Of a DNA stretch of 50,071 nucleotides, positions 1 to 9,040 are shown piece after piece. The notes beneath the pieces were generated by a model. The model saw nothing but the letters and a program-made list of their open reading frames with translations. It searched no databases and was not told the DNA's origin. Origin of the DNA: Xanthobacteraceae bacterium (GTDB lineage Bacteria > Pseudomonadota > Alphaproteobacteria > Rhizobiales > Xanthobacteraceae). Location of the stretch: assembly GCA_030037645.1 (NCBI GenBank), contig JASHQI010000274.1:1-50071 (forward strand), read 5' to 3'. Made by a program: the position numbers and the translations under genes. The number at the start of each line of letters is the position of its first letter. Position 1 is the stretch's first letter.

Positions 1-2
1 CC

Positions 3-119
3 GGCGCGCCAATCCCGCTTGAGGAATTGCGATATTGGAGCGTGGACCTGCAAGAAGCCTACGCTTCGCCCGAAGCGGTCTTGCAGCGGCACGGTTCGGG
101 CTACGTGCGCAAGCTGTAA
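3..119 (+). CDS. DUF2093 family protein, 3' end only (truncated by the window edge)
   Basis: Only the last 38 codons are present. The reading frame enters from the left edge and ends with TAA at 117-119. The visible peptide runs GAPIPLEELRYWSVDLQEAY and continues to a YVRKL end. This matches the C-terminal half of the small DUF2093 family, which I recall as a roughly 70-residue protein commonly found beside lpxK in Rhizobiales. Here it faces lpxK tail to tail, 47 bp apart, which supports the call. Function is unknown. Confidence 0.8.
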   Translation, partial: GAPIPLEELRYWSVDLQEAYASPEAVLQRHGSGYVRKL

Positions 120-166
120 TTCGTCGCACCGGAACTGATGCAAAGCGCCAAGCCCGGAACGATGGG

Positions 167-1162
167 CTAGTGCCGCTTCACTGCCGTCAACACCATCCGC
201 AGGAATGAGTCCTGTTCGTCGATGATGAGCCGTACCGGCAACGCGTTTGCGCGAGCGGCGAGCGCGCCGAGCGAGGGATCGCCGGCCAGGCGGACGTGAT
301 CCTTCTCGGTGGTGATGAGCATGAGGTTTTGGGCCGCCGCGCACTGGGTCAGTGCGTGCGCATCCGCCACGGTGTAGCGATGGTGGTCGGGAAAGCGTGC
401 ACGTTCGGCAACTTCGATTCCGGCTTCGCTGAGAGTGCGAAAGAATTTGTCCGGATCGCCGATACCGGCAAAGGCGAGGACCTTGCGTCGGCGAAGCGCG
501 GCGAGGCTGCCGGCGTCGGGCTCGAGCCGGCCGTGAAAGACGGCAATGCTGCGGCGGTGCGCCGCGTCCACGACTGCGGCGGCGCCAAGCGGCGGTCCGA
601 CGACGACGAGGGCCTGGGCGTGAGCGATCTGGATTTCGAGCGGCGCCCGCAACGGGCCCGCCGGAATGATGCGGCCGTTGCCGATGCCGCGCCCGCCATC
701 GACCAGCAGGATCGCAAGATTCTTGGCAAGCGATGGATTTTGAAAGCCATCGTCCATCACAATGACACTCGCGCCGCGGGATTTCGCGAATTTCGCGCCG
801 GCAACGCGATCACGCGCGACGATGGTCGGGGCAAGGCGCGCCAAGAGCAGCGGCTCGTCGCCGACGTCGGCAGCCCGATCGCTTGCGGCGTTGACCCGCA
901 CCGGTCCGGCAAGCCGGCCGCCATAGCCGCGGCTCAGGAAGAACGGCCGCTCGCGGGCGCCCAACAAAAGGTGCGCAACCGCGAGCGCTGCCGGCGTCTT
1001 GCCGGCGCCGCCGACTGTCAGATTGCCGAGGCAAATGACCGGCACGCCAATGCTCGTGCCGGTCGACTGGATGCGCCACCACGCCACCGCACCATAGATG
1101 GCCGCGATTGGGCTGAGCAGGCTTGTCCCGCCCGGCCGCCACCACGACGCCGGCTCGCGCAT
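167..1162 (-). CDS. lpxK: Tetraacyldisaccharide 4'-kinase LpxK
   Basis: LpxK phosphorylates the 4' position of the lipid A disaccharide at the inner face of the inner membrane, late in the Raetz pathway. The 331-residue protein begins MREPASWWRP, a typical start for this family, and has a hydrophobic N-terminal helix followed by the P-loop GNLTVGGAGKTP at residues 46-57. A VMDDGFQN motif around residue 135 is the family's DDGFQ signature. It lies downstream of waaA (138 bp gap), consistent with one lipid A/core operon. The start codon sits 2 bp from a palindromic repeat (1165-1237), so the ribosome-binding region lies inside that repeat and no good Shine-Dalgarno is visible. Confidence 0.96.
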   Translation of the reverse strand: MREPASWWRPGGTSLLSPIAAIYGAVAWWRIQSTGTSIGVPVICLGNLTVGGAGKTPAALAVAHLLLGARERPFFLSRGYGGRLAGPVRVNAASDRAADVGDEPLLLARLAPTIVARDRVAGAKFAKSRGASVIVMDDGFQNPSLAKNLAILLVDGGRGIGNGRIIPAGPLRAPLEIQIAHAQALVVVGPPLGAAAVVDAAHRRSIAVFHGRLEPDAGSLAALRRRKVLAFAGIGDPDKFFRTLSEAGIEVAERARFPDHHRYTVADAHALTQCAAAQNLMLITTEKDHVRLAGDPSLGALAARANALPVRLIIDEQDSFLRMVLTAVKRH

Positions 1163-1164
1163 CA

Positions 1165-1237
1165 GAGCATGATCCCGAAAAGCTTGCCCTCGGACTTGAT
1201 CCGGGGGTGATGCCGGTTTTCGGACAAGATCATGCTC
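1165..1237. repeat. Palindromic intergenic repeat, family D copy 1
   Basis: The 73-bp element starts GAGCATGATC and ends GATCATGCTC, which are perfect inverted ends. Inside are CCGAAAAG near one end and CTTTTCGG-type sequence near the other. It fills half of the waaA-lpxK gap and stops 2 bp before the lpxK start codon. A diverged second copy lies at 47110-47180 in the opposite orientation. I recall similar repeats as abundant in Bradyrhizobium-like genomes. Confidence 0.85.
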
Positions 1238-1300
1238 GAACTGGAAATTCGCTTAATTCCGCGACGGGGAGGCCGGCTGTGAGAACGCATCATGCGCAAC

Positions 1301-2599
1301 CTATGACGGCCGCTGCTCGAGACGAAGCTGCATGAGGTACGGATCGAGCGCGGCGAGCGTTCGCTCAAGCGCGCCGCCGAGCCTGCCGACGGCGACCTTG
1401 GCGGCCTCCGCCGTGGCGTTACGCGCCGCCGCATTGCCCAGCCACTCGCCGAGCCGAGCGGTCAGCGTCTCTTCGTCGGTCACCGGGTTGGCGCCGTTTG
1501 CCTTGTCGAGGGTCGCGTAGATTTCCGCAAAATTCCAAACGTGAGGACCATGGATGACCGCTGCCCCCAACCTGACGGCTTCGATCGGATTCTGGCCGCC
1601 ATGTCTGGCGAGCGAGCCGCCCATGAACACGATGGGAGCGAGCCGGTAAATCATGCCGAGCTCGCCGAGCGTATCGGCAACATAGACTTCGATATCGGGC
1701 TTCGGCAGATCGCCGCGTGAGCGCAATCCGACCGCAAGCCCGGCCGCGCTCGCAATGTCCGCGATGCGAGGCCCGCGTGCCGGATGACGCGGCGCGATCA
1801 AAGTCAAGAGCGACTTGTTCTTGGCGCGCAATTGTTGATGCGCGGCGATCATGGCGGCTTCTTCGCCGGGATGCGTCGAGGCTGCGGCGACGATTCGCCG
1901 CTCGGCAAGGAGCAATTTGAAGCGGCGTAAGGTTTGCTCATCGACCGGCGGCGCCGGTACGTCGAGCTTGAGATTGCCGGTACTGCTGACTCGCGGTGCG
2001 CCCAGTTGCGCATAGCGGTGCGCGTCGGCGGACGATTGGGTCAGACAATGGTCGAAGCGGGCGAGCAGCGCCGCGATCACGCTCGGCATCAGCCGCCAGC
2101 GACGGAACGATCGTTCCGATAAACGGCCATTGATCATGATAATCGGAATCTTGCGATTGGCGGAGGCTAGAATGAAATTGGGCCACAGTTCGGACTCGAC
2201 GAACAAGGCGAGATCGGGTCGCCAATGCTCGAGGAACCGCGCGACAAACCGCGGCGCATCCAGCGGTATGAATTGGTGCAGCGCGCCGGCCGGAAGGCGA
2301 TGCTCGGCCAGCGCCGCCGAGGTGACGGTGCCGGAGGTGACCAGCACGCCGAAATCCTGCGCGCGCAGCCGCTCGATCAAAGGAACGACGGCGAGCATTT
2401 CGCCGACGCTGGCGCCGTGCACCCAGATCAACGGTCCGGCGGGGCGCGGTCTGCTTGCTTCACCGCGACGCTCGGAGAGTCGCGCCGGATTTTCCTTGCC
2501 ATGCTTGAGGCGTCGCGCCAGTAGCGGCGGCGCCGCAAGCGCTGCGGCGGAAGAGGCAAATTGATACAGCCGCAACGCCGGCGGCAGGCGGTTGGGCAC
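1301..2599 (-). CDS. waaA: 3-deoxy-D-manno-octulosonic acid transferase WaaA (KdtA)
   Basis: WaaA transfers Kdo from CMP-Kdo to the lipid A precursor at the cytoplasmic face of the inner membrane. The protein has the N-terminal signature WVHGASVGE, then the central FVESELWPNF and INGRLSERSF segments, and the C-terminal VFMGGSLARHGGQNPIEA donor-site motif, all characteristic of the GT30 family. I choose the GTG at 2597-2599 (432 aa, beginning MPNRLPPALRLYQF) because AAGGAG lies 7 nt upstream and the longer frame up to 2659 adds only low-complexity residues. It sits between DUF4170 and lpxK, the usual arrangement in this order of bacteria. Confidence 0.95.
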   Translation of the reverse strand: MPNRLPPALRLYQFASSAAALAAPPLLARRLKHGKENPARLSERRGEASRPRPAGPLIWVHGASVGEMLAVVPLIERLRAQDFGVLVTSGTVTSAALAEHRLPAGALHQFIPLDAPRFVARFLEHWRPDLALFVESELWPNFILASANRKIPIIMINGRLSERSFRRWRLMPSVIAALLARFDHCLTQSSADAHRYAQLGAPRVSSTGNLKLDVPAPPVDEQTLRRFKLLLAERRIVAAASTHPGEEAAMIAAHQQLRAKNKSLLTLIAPRHPARGPRIADIASAAGLAVGLRSRGDLPKPDIEVYVADTLGELGMIYRLAPIVFMGGSLARHGGQNPIEAVRLGAAVIHGPHVWNFAEIYATLDKANGANPVTDEETLTARLGEWLGNAAARNATAEAAKVAVGRLGGALERTLAALDPYLMQLRLEQRPS

Positions 2600-2731
2600 G
2601 CTCACGCTCCTTGCTGCTGCCGATCGAGCGTGCAGCAACGGCACCCGCGCGGAACGCAAATGCTCGGTAGTCGCAACGCCATTCGCCAGGCCATTGCCGT
2701 CCTCCGAGTTGCTGCCACAACACTACGCGCT

Positions 2732-2989
2732 TCAGCGCTGTGTATTCTGCGTCAGCGGATCGAGCAATCGATGCAGGTGAACGATGAAGTATCGCCTCTC
2801 GGCATTGTCGACAGTGCGCTGCGCCTTCGCTTTCCAGGCCGCAAAGGCACCGGCATAGTTTGGATAGATGCCCACAATGTCAAGCGCGTCGAGCTTCTTG
2901 AATTCGATGCTCGACGGGTTCGTGAGGTCTCCGCCGAATACGAGATGGAGCAACTGCTTGGAAGGTTGTGATGGGACGGTATCGGGCAT
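2732..2989 (-). CDS. DUF4170 family protein
   Basis: The 85-residue protein carries the DUF4170-type pattern: LVFGGDLTNPSSIEFKKLD, then IVGIYPNYAGAFAAWKAKAQ, and a C-terminal YFIVHLHRLLDP. It has no signal peptide and no membrane segment. It lies between the CysQ-like phosphatase and waaA on the same strand, the position I associate with this family in Rhizobiales. Linkage to LPS genes suggests a role in envelope assembly, but the function is not established. Confidence 0.85.
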   Translation of the reverse strand: MPDTVPSQPSKQLLHLVFGGDLTNPSSIEFKKLDALDIVGIYPNYAGAFAAWKAKAQRTVDNAERRYFIVHLHRLLDPLTQNTQR

Positions 2990-3020
2990 CCTGCCAGCTC
3001 CGCGCGCTCAAGCCGGATTG

Positions 3021-3830
3021 TCATGAAATCGCGATGCGCTGATCGCTCAGAAGTTCGATGATTGTCGCGTGCCTATCCCGACCGGCCGCGACGAGCATCC
3101 CGTGCCGCGGCACGGGACAATTATAGATCAGCGGGCCGCCGCCGATCGGCGTCAGCGCGCCGCGCGCTTCGTGCACCAGAAGGTCGGCCGCCGCAAGGTC
3201 CCAGTCGTGGCTGTTGCCGCCGGCGAACGCAACGTCGAAACTTCCCTGCGCCACCCGGGCAAGCCGAAGCGCGAGCGAGCGCAGCCGCGGCATGACCGAA
3301 AACGGCGGTGCGATCGCGGCAAACCGTTCGAGAAATGCCTTCGGGCCGGCGACGCGCACGTTGGCAAGCGTTGTTCCGGGTGAGGCGGCAATCGAACGCC
3401 CATTGAACGTTGCGCCGGCGCCGGCAATCGCCATGAAGAATTCCGCCAACACCGGCGCATAGAGACAGGCTGCGATCGGCCGGCCACGCTCGACCAGCGC
3501 TACCGAAACCGCCCAATCCGGCAGGCCGGCGATATAGGCGCGTGTGCCGTCGATCGGATCGACGATCCAGATGTAACGCGCCGTGAGCCGGGCCGGATCG
3601 TCGATGCTTTCCTCCGACAGCCAGCCGAAGCCCCCGCGTCCGTCAAGTCGCGTGCGCAGCAGGTCGTTGACAGCAATATCGGCGTCGCTGACCGGCGAAG
3701 CGGCCGGTCCCTTGGTCCAGCTCTTCAGTGGCTTCTGAAACAGCGATTGCGCCAGTGCGCCGGCCTCGCGCACTGCCGCTTCAAGGCGCGCCGCCTCTGC
3801 GGCAACGTCGACGACCTCAATGGCCGGCAA
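3021..3830 (-). CDS. Inositol monophosphatase-family phosphatase, CysQ-like
   Basis: This is a metal-dependent sugar-phosphate or 3'(2'),5'-bisphosphate nucleotide phosphatase of 269 residues. The metal-binding motifs are visible in order: WLSEES, the WIVDPIDGTRAYIAG block with DPIDGT, and the C-terminal HDWDLAAADLLVHEARG with the conserved WD. Substrate cannot be read from sequence; 3'-phosphoadenosine 5'-phosphate recycling (CysQ) and inositol-1-phosphate hydrolysis are both possible. Its start codon overlaps the end of pmbA by 14 bp, suggesting translational coupling. Confidence 0.88.
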   Translation of the reverse strand: MPAIEVVDVAAEAARLEAAVREAGALAQSLFQKPLKSWTKGPAASPVSDADIAVNDLLRTRLDGRGGFGWLSEESIDDPARLTARYIWIVDPIDGTRAYIAGLPDWAVSVALVERGRPIAACLYAPVLAEFFMAIAGAGATFNGRSIAASPGTTLANVRVAGPKAFLERFAAIAPPFSVMPRLRSLALRLARVAQGSFDVAFAGGNSHDWDLAAADLLVHEARGALTPIGGGPLIYNCPVPRHGMLVAAGRDRHATIIELLSDQRIAIS

Positions 3831-5169
3831 CGGTCAGGCCCTCCACGCGCAAGGTCGGAGCATTGGTGGCGTAGCGGAAGGCGAGGTTGTTGCCTGGCTC
3901 GAGGCTCGCGAACATCTCCAATAGATGCCCGGCGATGGTGACTTCGCTCACCGGAAAGGTCGGCTTGCCGTTCTCGATCCAAAAGCCGGAGGCGCCGCGG
4001 CTATAGTCGCCGGTGACCAGATTGACACCCATGCCGATGAGGCCGGTAACGTAAAAGCCGTCTTCGATTTCACCGATGAGCTGGTCGGCGCTTTTGCTGC
4101 CGGCTTTGAGATGCAGGTTGCTCGGACCGGGCGACGGCGTCGAAGACACGCCGCGCTGCGCATTGCCGGTGGTGGCGAGGTCGAGCTCGCGCGCCGTTGC
4201 GCAATCGAGGAGCCAGGTCTTGAGCACGCCGTCCTCGACCAAGTTGTTCAGGCGCGTGACGACGCCCTCGGCGTCGAACGGTCGCGAGCGCAAGCCGCGC
4301 GGCCGCAACGGATCGTCGACGATGTCGATGTTTTTCGCAAAAATCCGCTCGCCGCGCTTTTCGCGCAGAAAGCTCGTCTTGCGCGCCACCGACGAGCCGT
4401 TTGCGGCGCTGGCGAGATGGCCGACGAGCGAACCGGAGATCCGCGAGTCGAACACCACAGGTACTTTCCGCGTCGCCACCTTGCGCGGATTGAGCCGCTT
4501 GACCGCGCGCTCGCCGGCGGTCCGCCCGATCCGTTCGGCGTTGTCGAGATCGGCGGCATGCAGCGTTGATGAGAAATCGTAATCCGTCTCCATGCCAGTG
4601 CCACTGCCCGCGATCGCCGACATCGATATCGAATGGCGAGAGCCGAGGGTCGCACCGTGGAAACCGTGGCTCGTCACCAGCACCATGCCGCCGATTCCGG
4701 CCGAAGCCGATGCGCCGCCGGACTTGGTGACGCCGGAAACCGCAAGCCCCGCCGCCTCGGCCGCGCGCGCGCGTTCTTCAAGCACGTCGACGCCCGGCAT
4801 GTCGGGGTCGAGCAGATCGAGCGCAGGGAAGGTGCGCGCGAGCAGCGACGGGTCGGCAAGGCCCGCGAAACGATCTTCGGGTGCAACGCGCGCCATGGCG
4901 ATGGCGCGTTCCGCCAGGGCCTCGACGCCGTCGCCTTTAAGATCGTTGGTCGAGACCGCCGCCTGCTTGCGGCCCACCAGCACGCGCAAACCGACATCGT
5001 CGTCTTCGGAGCGCAGCGATTCCTCGACCGCGCCGTCGCGCACGTCGACCGAAAGCGATACGGATCGCACCGCTACGGCATCGGCCTGGTCAGCGCCGGC
5101 GCGCCGCGCGGCGGCAACCAGGCGTGCGGCAAGATCGGTGAGGGCGGATTGGTCGAGCAGTGACGACAT
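3817..5169 (-). CDS. pmbA: PmbA/TldE family metalloprotease subunit
   Basis: PmbA (TldE) partners with TldD in a cytoplasmic metalloprotease complex that processes peptides such as microcin precursors. The protein shows family segments including VDVRDGAVEESLRSEDDDVG near the N terminus, DYDFSSTLHAADLDNAERIG in the middle and the C-terminal GDYSRGASGFWIENG. From the ATG at 5169 it is 450 residues, the length I recall for E. coli PmbA. A longer frame to 5247 exists but adds an atypical leader, so I prefer 5169 although its Shine-Dalgarno is weak. No tldD is in the window. Confidence 0.92.
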   Translation of the reverse strand: MSSLLDQSALTDLAARLVAAARRAGADQADAVAVRSVSLSVDVRDGAVEESLRSEDDDVGLRVLVGRKQAAVSTNDLKGDGVEALAERAIAMARVAPEDRFAGLADPSLLARTFPALDLLDPDMPGVDVLEERARAAEAAGLAVSGVTKSGGASASAGIGGMVLVTSHGFHGATLGSRHSISMSAIAGSGTGMETDYDFSSTLHAADLDNAERIGRTAGERAVKRLNPRKVATRKVPVVFDSRISGSLVGHLASAANGSSVARKTSFLREKRGERIFAKNIDIVDDPLRPRGLRSRPFDAEGVVTRLNNLVEDGVLKTWLLDCATARELDLATTGNAQRGVSSTPSPGPSNLHLKAGSKSADQLIGEIEDGFYVTGLIGMGVNLVTGDYSRGASGFWIENGKPTFPVSEVTIAGHLLEMFASLEPGNNLAFRYATNAPTLRVEGLTVAGH

Positions 5170-5611
5170 TTTAGCGTTGGCAATTGGTTTATGCAGAGCT
5201 GCGTGCGAAGGCAAGGTGAACATGTGCCTGCCGGGGGTGGCATTCAAGCCGCCGCATTTTCCCCTTCCCCTGAATCGGCTGGCCGATCGGCCGGCGATCG
5301 GGCAGGGTCAGTGATCGCTTACTCAAGACCGCCAGCCGGCGCTTCATAATCGCCGTCTTCGCCCTTAGGCAATGTCGCGCGACGGCTCAATTTGCCGATG
5401 TTTGGCAACTCCCCGTCAATCATGTGGGCGCTTCACCGCCACAGTACGACCTCTTAACCAGGATCCTTAAGCCGATTACGACGCCGATCTGGCAATCTCG
5501 CGGCAACCGGGCGGCAACAGCCCGGCGGGAGCACCCTTTTGGGGGCGTCAAATGGAAGCCGGCAGGATCGCTGCCGGGTCGGGCCGCGCCGGGGCCCATC
5601 GCGCAAGCGCG
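5170..5611. other. Divergent intergenic region between pmbA and the DUF6101 gene
   Basis: This stretch must hold the promoters for pmbA (minus) and the DUF6101 gene (plus). I see two GC-rich dyads, one near 5276-5300 (GGCCGATCGGCCGGCGATCGG) and one near 5508-5530 built on CCGGGC/GCCCGG. I see no convincing gene, RNA or named regulatory site. Confidence 0.4.
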
Positions 5612-6157
5612 ATGGCGAACTCATTGCGGCTCGACCCTTTCTCGCTGCCTGTGCGTTTTGAAGCCGTTGATGACGCGGCCGACCAGCGCATGCGCGTCGT
5701 CGATCTGCATCGCGAACGAGTGGTGGTTCGGCGCTCGGTCCGTGGCGTGCGCATGGCGTTGAACATGCCGGTGGCCGCGTTCCGCGGGGTGGCGATTCGA
5801 CTGTTCGGAGACGCCGGTAAAGCACCAACCGCGATTGCGGTGATGCTCGAACACGGCGATCCGGCGCTGTCGCTGCCGCTATTTTGTTCGCGCGAAACCG
5901 ACGACATCGTCGCCGAATGGCAATGCTGGGGTCGCGTACTCGGCCTGCCGTTGCTGATCGCCGAGCGCGACGGCAGCTTGCGCGAGCCGTTCGCGCGGCT
6001 CGGCGCTGTGCGCGTCGAACCGCCGGCTTGGCGGCGCCGTCGCCGCACGACGATCGCACGCCGCCGGCCGTCACGCCTGTTGCGCCGGCGTGCTGGCCGT
6101 TGGCTCGAGGCGCCAACCGTCCATCGCGGCGAGCGTGAGATCATCGCGCGGCATTAG
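5612..6157 (+). CDS. DUF6101 family protein
   Basis: The 181-residue protein starts MANSLRLDPFSLPVRFEAVD and ends PTVHRGEREIIARH. Its middle contains VVLRR-like and MALNMPVAAFRGVAIR strings, then AEWQCWGRVLGLPLLI. I recognise this as the DUF6101 family of Rhizobiales. A run of basic residues (PPAWRRRRRTTIARRRPSR, around 135-155) gives the C-terminal third a strong positive charge. There is no signal peptide. An upstream ATG at 5552 would add 20 residues and cannot be excluded. Function is unknown. Confidence 0.82.
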   Translation: MANSLRLDPFSLPVRFEAVDDAADQRMRVVDLHRERVVVRRSVRGVRMALNMPVAAFRGVAIRLFGDAGKAPTAIAVMLEHGDPALSLPLFCSRETDDIVAEWQCWGRVLGLPLLIAERDGSLREPFARLGAVRVEPPAWRRRRRTTIARRRPSRLLRRRAGRWLEAPTVHRGEREIIARH

Positions 6158-6208
6158 GGGAATTCGATTCGACCCAGCGCGGGATGTGAAACGGTCAAAC
6201 CCAAATTG

Positions 6209-6236
6209 AAAGGGCGCGGTGCGAACCGCGCCCTTT
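6209..6236. terminator. Terminator-like hairpin between convergent genes
   Basis: A perfect 12-bp stem AAAGGGCGCGGT/ACCGCGCCCTTT closes a GCGA tetraloop. It lies 51 bp after the DUF6101 stop and 23 bp after the lyase-like gene stop on the other strand, so it probably serves both. The T runs (three T on each strand) are short, so efficiency is uncertain. Confidence 0.75.
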
Positions 6237-6259
6237 GGCGTTTGAACAGGGGCCAAACC

Positions 6260-7918
6260 TTAGTCGAGCGGCTCGACCTTGACCAGCCGATGGTCGTGGT
6301 TTGAGCCGACCCAGAACGACACCGGCGTCGTGGTGTTGTCAACGTACACCGTGCGCATATTGGTGTCCGACGGCATCAGATATTGCTCGGTCTTGCCAGT
6401 CTTGGGATCCATGCGCACCACGCGATCAGTGCTCATGGTGGAGGCCCAGATGTCTCCGTTCTTGTCGAAGTTGGCCCGGTAGGGGAACGTGCCGGGCGGC
6501 AGAGCGTATTCCTTGAATTGCTCCGTATGGGTATTGAATATGGCGACCTTGTTGGCCCGATATTCGGTCACGATGATGTTGTCGTGATCGTCGATCTCCA
6601 TGCGACGATCGCGCGCATGCGGCGTCGGGGCGGCAAACCACGTCACCTTAAGCGTCTTGGCGTCGATCTTACCGAGATAACCTTCGCCGAATTCCGCCAT
6701 CCACAGGTTGTTGTGGGAGTCGGAAATCACCTGATAGATGCCGTAGTGATGGCCAGGCGGTAGCGCGCCCGTCGGGTGGAAGCGTTCCCATGTCCCGCTC
6801 GCAAGATCGAGCCGGAACACATCCGAAGACCCGACCGTCTTGGTCCATACCTTGCCGTCGACGTCATGGCGCAGCCCGACGAAATTGAGCTGGATGGTGT
6901 TGTCGTTCCACTTCGGCGGCAGCGGGTAGTATTTGACCTCGCCAGTCTTCGGATTGATGGTGCCGATCGCGCCTTGATACATCGTGTCGAACCAGAGCAA
7001 TCCTTCCTTGTCGAAGGCGAGGCTCAGTTGGCCCACCGGAGCTTTGGGCTTGAAGTCCTGGAGGGGGTACTGGGTGAGCTTGAGCGTCTTTGGGTTGAAC
7101 TTGGAAATGTAGAGCTCGCCGAAATCGGTGTACCAGACGTTGCCGTCCTTATCGAGCACAACGTCGTGCGGCTCGTTGGTCTTATCGCCAACATTGTATT
7201 CGGTAACAATCGCGTGCGTTGAATCGCCGGTGGGGCGCGGCAGCGTCTTCAGCTTGTACGGCCATTTGTCGACCGAGCTCAGATTGATGGTGGCGAGGTA
7301 TTCCGCCATCTTGCGATAATCTTCCGGCTTGCCGGCGCGAGCTTGGTCCAGCATCGGCTGCGGTTTGATCGGCTGGCTCACCGCGCCATAGCCCATCATG
7401 CGGTGGATCACCTGCATCCATTCGTTGACGTCATGCGTCGAATAGGCAATGCGTTCGAGCGTGTGGCAACTCGTGCAGTTGAGCAGCATCGCCTTCTGGT
7501 CTTCAGTGCCGGGGAAGCTCATCAGCCACTCGGCGTCGGTGAGCTGATCGGGCAGATCCTTGGTCGGCACGAGGCTGAGATTGACGTTTGAGGTTTGCTC
7601 GCTGACGACATCGGTCGCGGCCGGCGCCGAAAGGTCATAGCCGACGGCGCGAATGGCGAGCGAGTAGTGGCCCGGCCCCAGCCGGTTTTCCGGAAATGCA
7701 TAATGGCCCTTGGTGTCGGTCGTCACGCTGACCGAAACGATCGAGCCGTCCTTGTGGGCGGTGACAACGACGCCCTCCATGTTGCCTTCCGCGGCGGAAC
7801 TGACGGTTCCACTGATGGCGGCCGGCATTTGATTATCGGCGCGGGCGCTGGATAACGCGGCCTGCCCAAGCACGACCGCAAGCGCCGTCGTCAGGCCGAG
7901 CATGCATGTCGATTTCAT
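6260..7918 (-). CDS. Secreted cytochrome c/virginiamycin-B-lyase-like beta-propeller protein
   Basis: The 552-residue protein has a signal peptide ending near ARA (residues 25-27), so it should be periplasmic. Residues 35-115 look like a carboxypeptidase-regulatory-like beta-sandwich (GVVVTAHKDG, GHYAFPENRLGPGHYSLAIR). A c-type heme motif CTSCH is at 148-152, with a possible axial methionine in HRMMGYG near 174. Residues about 235-552 form repeats such as EPHDVVLDKDGNVWYTDFG and NNLWMAEFGEGYLGKID, the Vgb-type propeller. Antibiotic cleavage is not implied; a quinoprotein-like or redox role is equally possible. A paralogue-type neighbour is absent and the gene stands alone. Confidence 0.85.
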   Translation of the reverse strand: MKSTCMLGLTTALAVVLGQAALSSARADNQMPAAISGTVSSAAEGNMEGVVVTAHKDGSIVSVSVTTDTKGHYAFPENRLGPGHYSLAIRAVGYDLSAPAATDVVSEQTSNVNLSLVPTKDLPDQLTDAEWLMSFPGTEDQKAMLLNCTSCHTLERIAYSTHDVNEWMQVIHRMMGYGAVSQPIKPQPMLDQARAGKPEDYRKMAEYLATINLSSVDKWPYKLKTLPRPTGDSTHAIVTEYNVGDKTNEPHDVVLDKDGNVWYTDFGELYISKFNPKTLKLTQYPLQDFKPKAPVGQLSLAFDKEGLLWFDTMYQGAIGTINPKTGEVKYYPLPPKWNDNTIQLNFVGLRHDVDGKVWTKTVGSSDVFRLDLASGTWERFHPTGALPPGHHYGIYQVISDSHNNLWMAEFGEGYLGKIDAKTLKVTWFAAPTPHARDRRMEIDDHDNIIVTEYRANKVAIFNTHTEQFKEYALPPGTFPYRANFDKNGDIWASTMSTDRVVRMDPKTGKTEQYLMPSDTNMRTVYVDNTTTPVSFWVGSNHDHRLVKVEPLD

Positions 7919-8104
7919 TCGATCACTCCCTGTGGCGATAAATTGGTCTTATGCGGCGAAGAGCACGACCTCCACTCAATCGCGATTCTCCGGTCCGACC
8001 CAAGGTTCTATCCTGCGCTTGTTCGGCACCATCGACAAGGTGGTCGGCTCCCATCGATCGGCGCGCCGGTGGATTTGTCGCGGCCGAGCCCTCGCCTCAA
8101 GCCA

Positions 8105-9040
8105 TCAGGCAAGGCGGCGCAAAGCGGCGTCCAGCAACAAGGCTGCAAATAGGATCAAGCCGGCGTCGCGGTCCGATTTGAACACGGCAAGGCAGTTGTC
8201 CGGATCGCCGATGTCGAGGCGGACGATCTGCCAGGCAAGGTGGGCCGCAAACGCGACAAGCCCGAGCGCGAAGACGACGCCGGCGCCGGCGGTAAAGCCG
8301 GCCGCGCCGAGCAGGATTACGGCCACGGCGTAAAACGCCGCGAGCATCGGCTTGGTGCGCTCGCCGAACAGCAGCGCGGTCGATTTAATGCCGATGAGGG
8401 CGTCATCCTCCCGATCCTGGTGGGCGTAGATGGTGTCGTAACCGATCACCCATGCGATTGATCCGGCATAGAGCAGGAGTGCCGGACCATCGAGACTGCC
8501 GAAGCGGGCCGCCCAGCCCATCAACGCGCCCCAGGAAAAGGCAAGCCCCAGAACAATCTGCGGCCAATAAGTGATGCGCTTCATGAACGGATAGACGGCC
8601 ACGATGACGAGCGAGGCGATGCCGAGCGCAATGGTAAAGCCGTTGAACGAGATCAGCACCGCAAAGCCGATGAGCGCCTGCAAGACCAGGAACAGGCCGG
8701 CCTGACCGACGCTGACCTGCCCGGATGGAATCGGGCGCGAGCGCGTGCGCTCGACGCTGGCGTCAAGGTCGCGGTCGACGATGTCGTTCCAGGTGCAACC
8801 GGCGCCGCGCATGGCGAAGGCACCGATAAAGAATAGAACAAGATGCGTCAGGCGAGGCCCCGCGGCGTGGGCTGCGACCGCGGCCAGCGCGGCCGACCAC
8901 CAGCACGGCAACAGTAACAGCCATGACCCGATCGGCCGATCAAGCCGCGCCAGCCGCAGGTAAGGACGCACCCATGACGGTGCGAGTGTGTCGACCCAAT
9001 TGCCGGTCGCATCGGCGACCGAGCCGGACGCGCGGGTCAT
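8105..9040 (-). CDS. ubiA: 4-hydroxybenzoate polyprenyltransferase UbiA
   Basis: UbiA prenylates 4-hydroxybenzoate in ubiquinone synthesis and is an integral inner-membrane protein. The first aspartate-rich motif is NDIVDRDLD at residues 85-93 and the second is DTIYAHQDREDD at 203-214; both bind the Mg-diphosphate. Multiple hydrophobic helices lie between and after them. Its 311 residues are near the family norm. The ATG overlaps the stop of the upstream gene (ATGA at 9037-9040), so the two are translationally coupled. rsmE is divergent nearby, a common alphaproteobacterial arrangement. Confidence 0.96.
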   Translation of the reverse strand: MTRASGSVADATGNWVDTLAPSWVRPYLRLARLDRPIGSWLLLLPCWWSAALAAVAAHAAGPRLTHLVLFFIGAFAMRGAGCTWNDIVDRDLDASVERTRSRPIPSGQVSVGQAGLFLVLQALIGFAVLISFNGFTIALGIASLVIVAVYPFMKRITYWPQIVLGLAFSWGALMGWAARFGSLDGPALLLYAGSIAWVIGYDTIYAHQDREDDALIGIKSTALLFGERTKPMLAAFYAVAVILLGAAGFTAGAGVVFALGLVAFAAHLAWQIVRLDIGDPDNCLAVFKSDRDAGLILFAALLLDAALRRLA

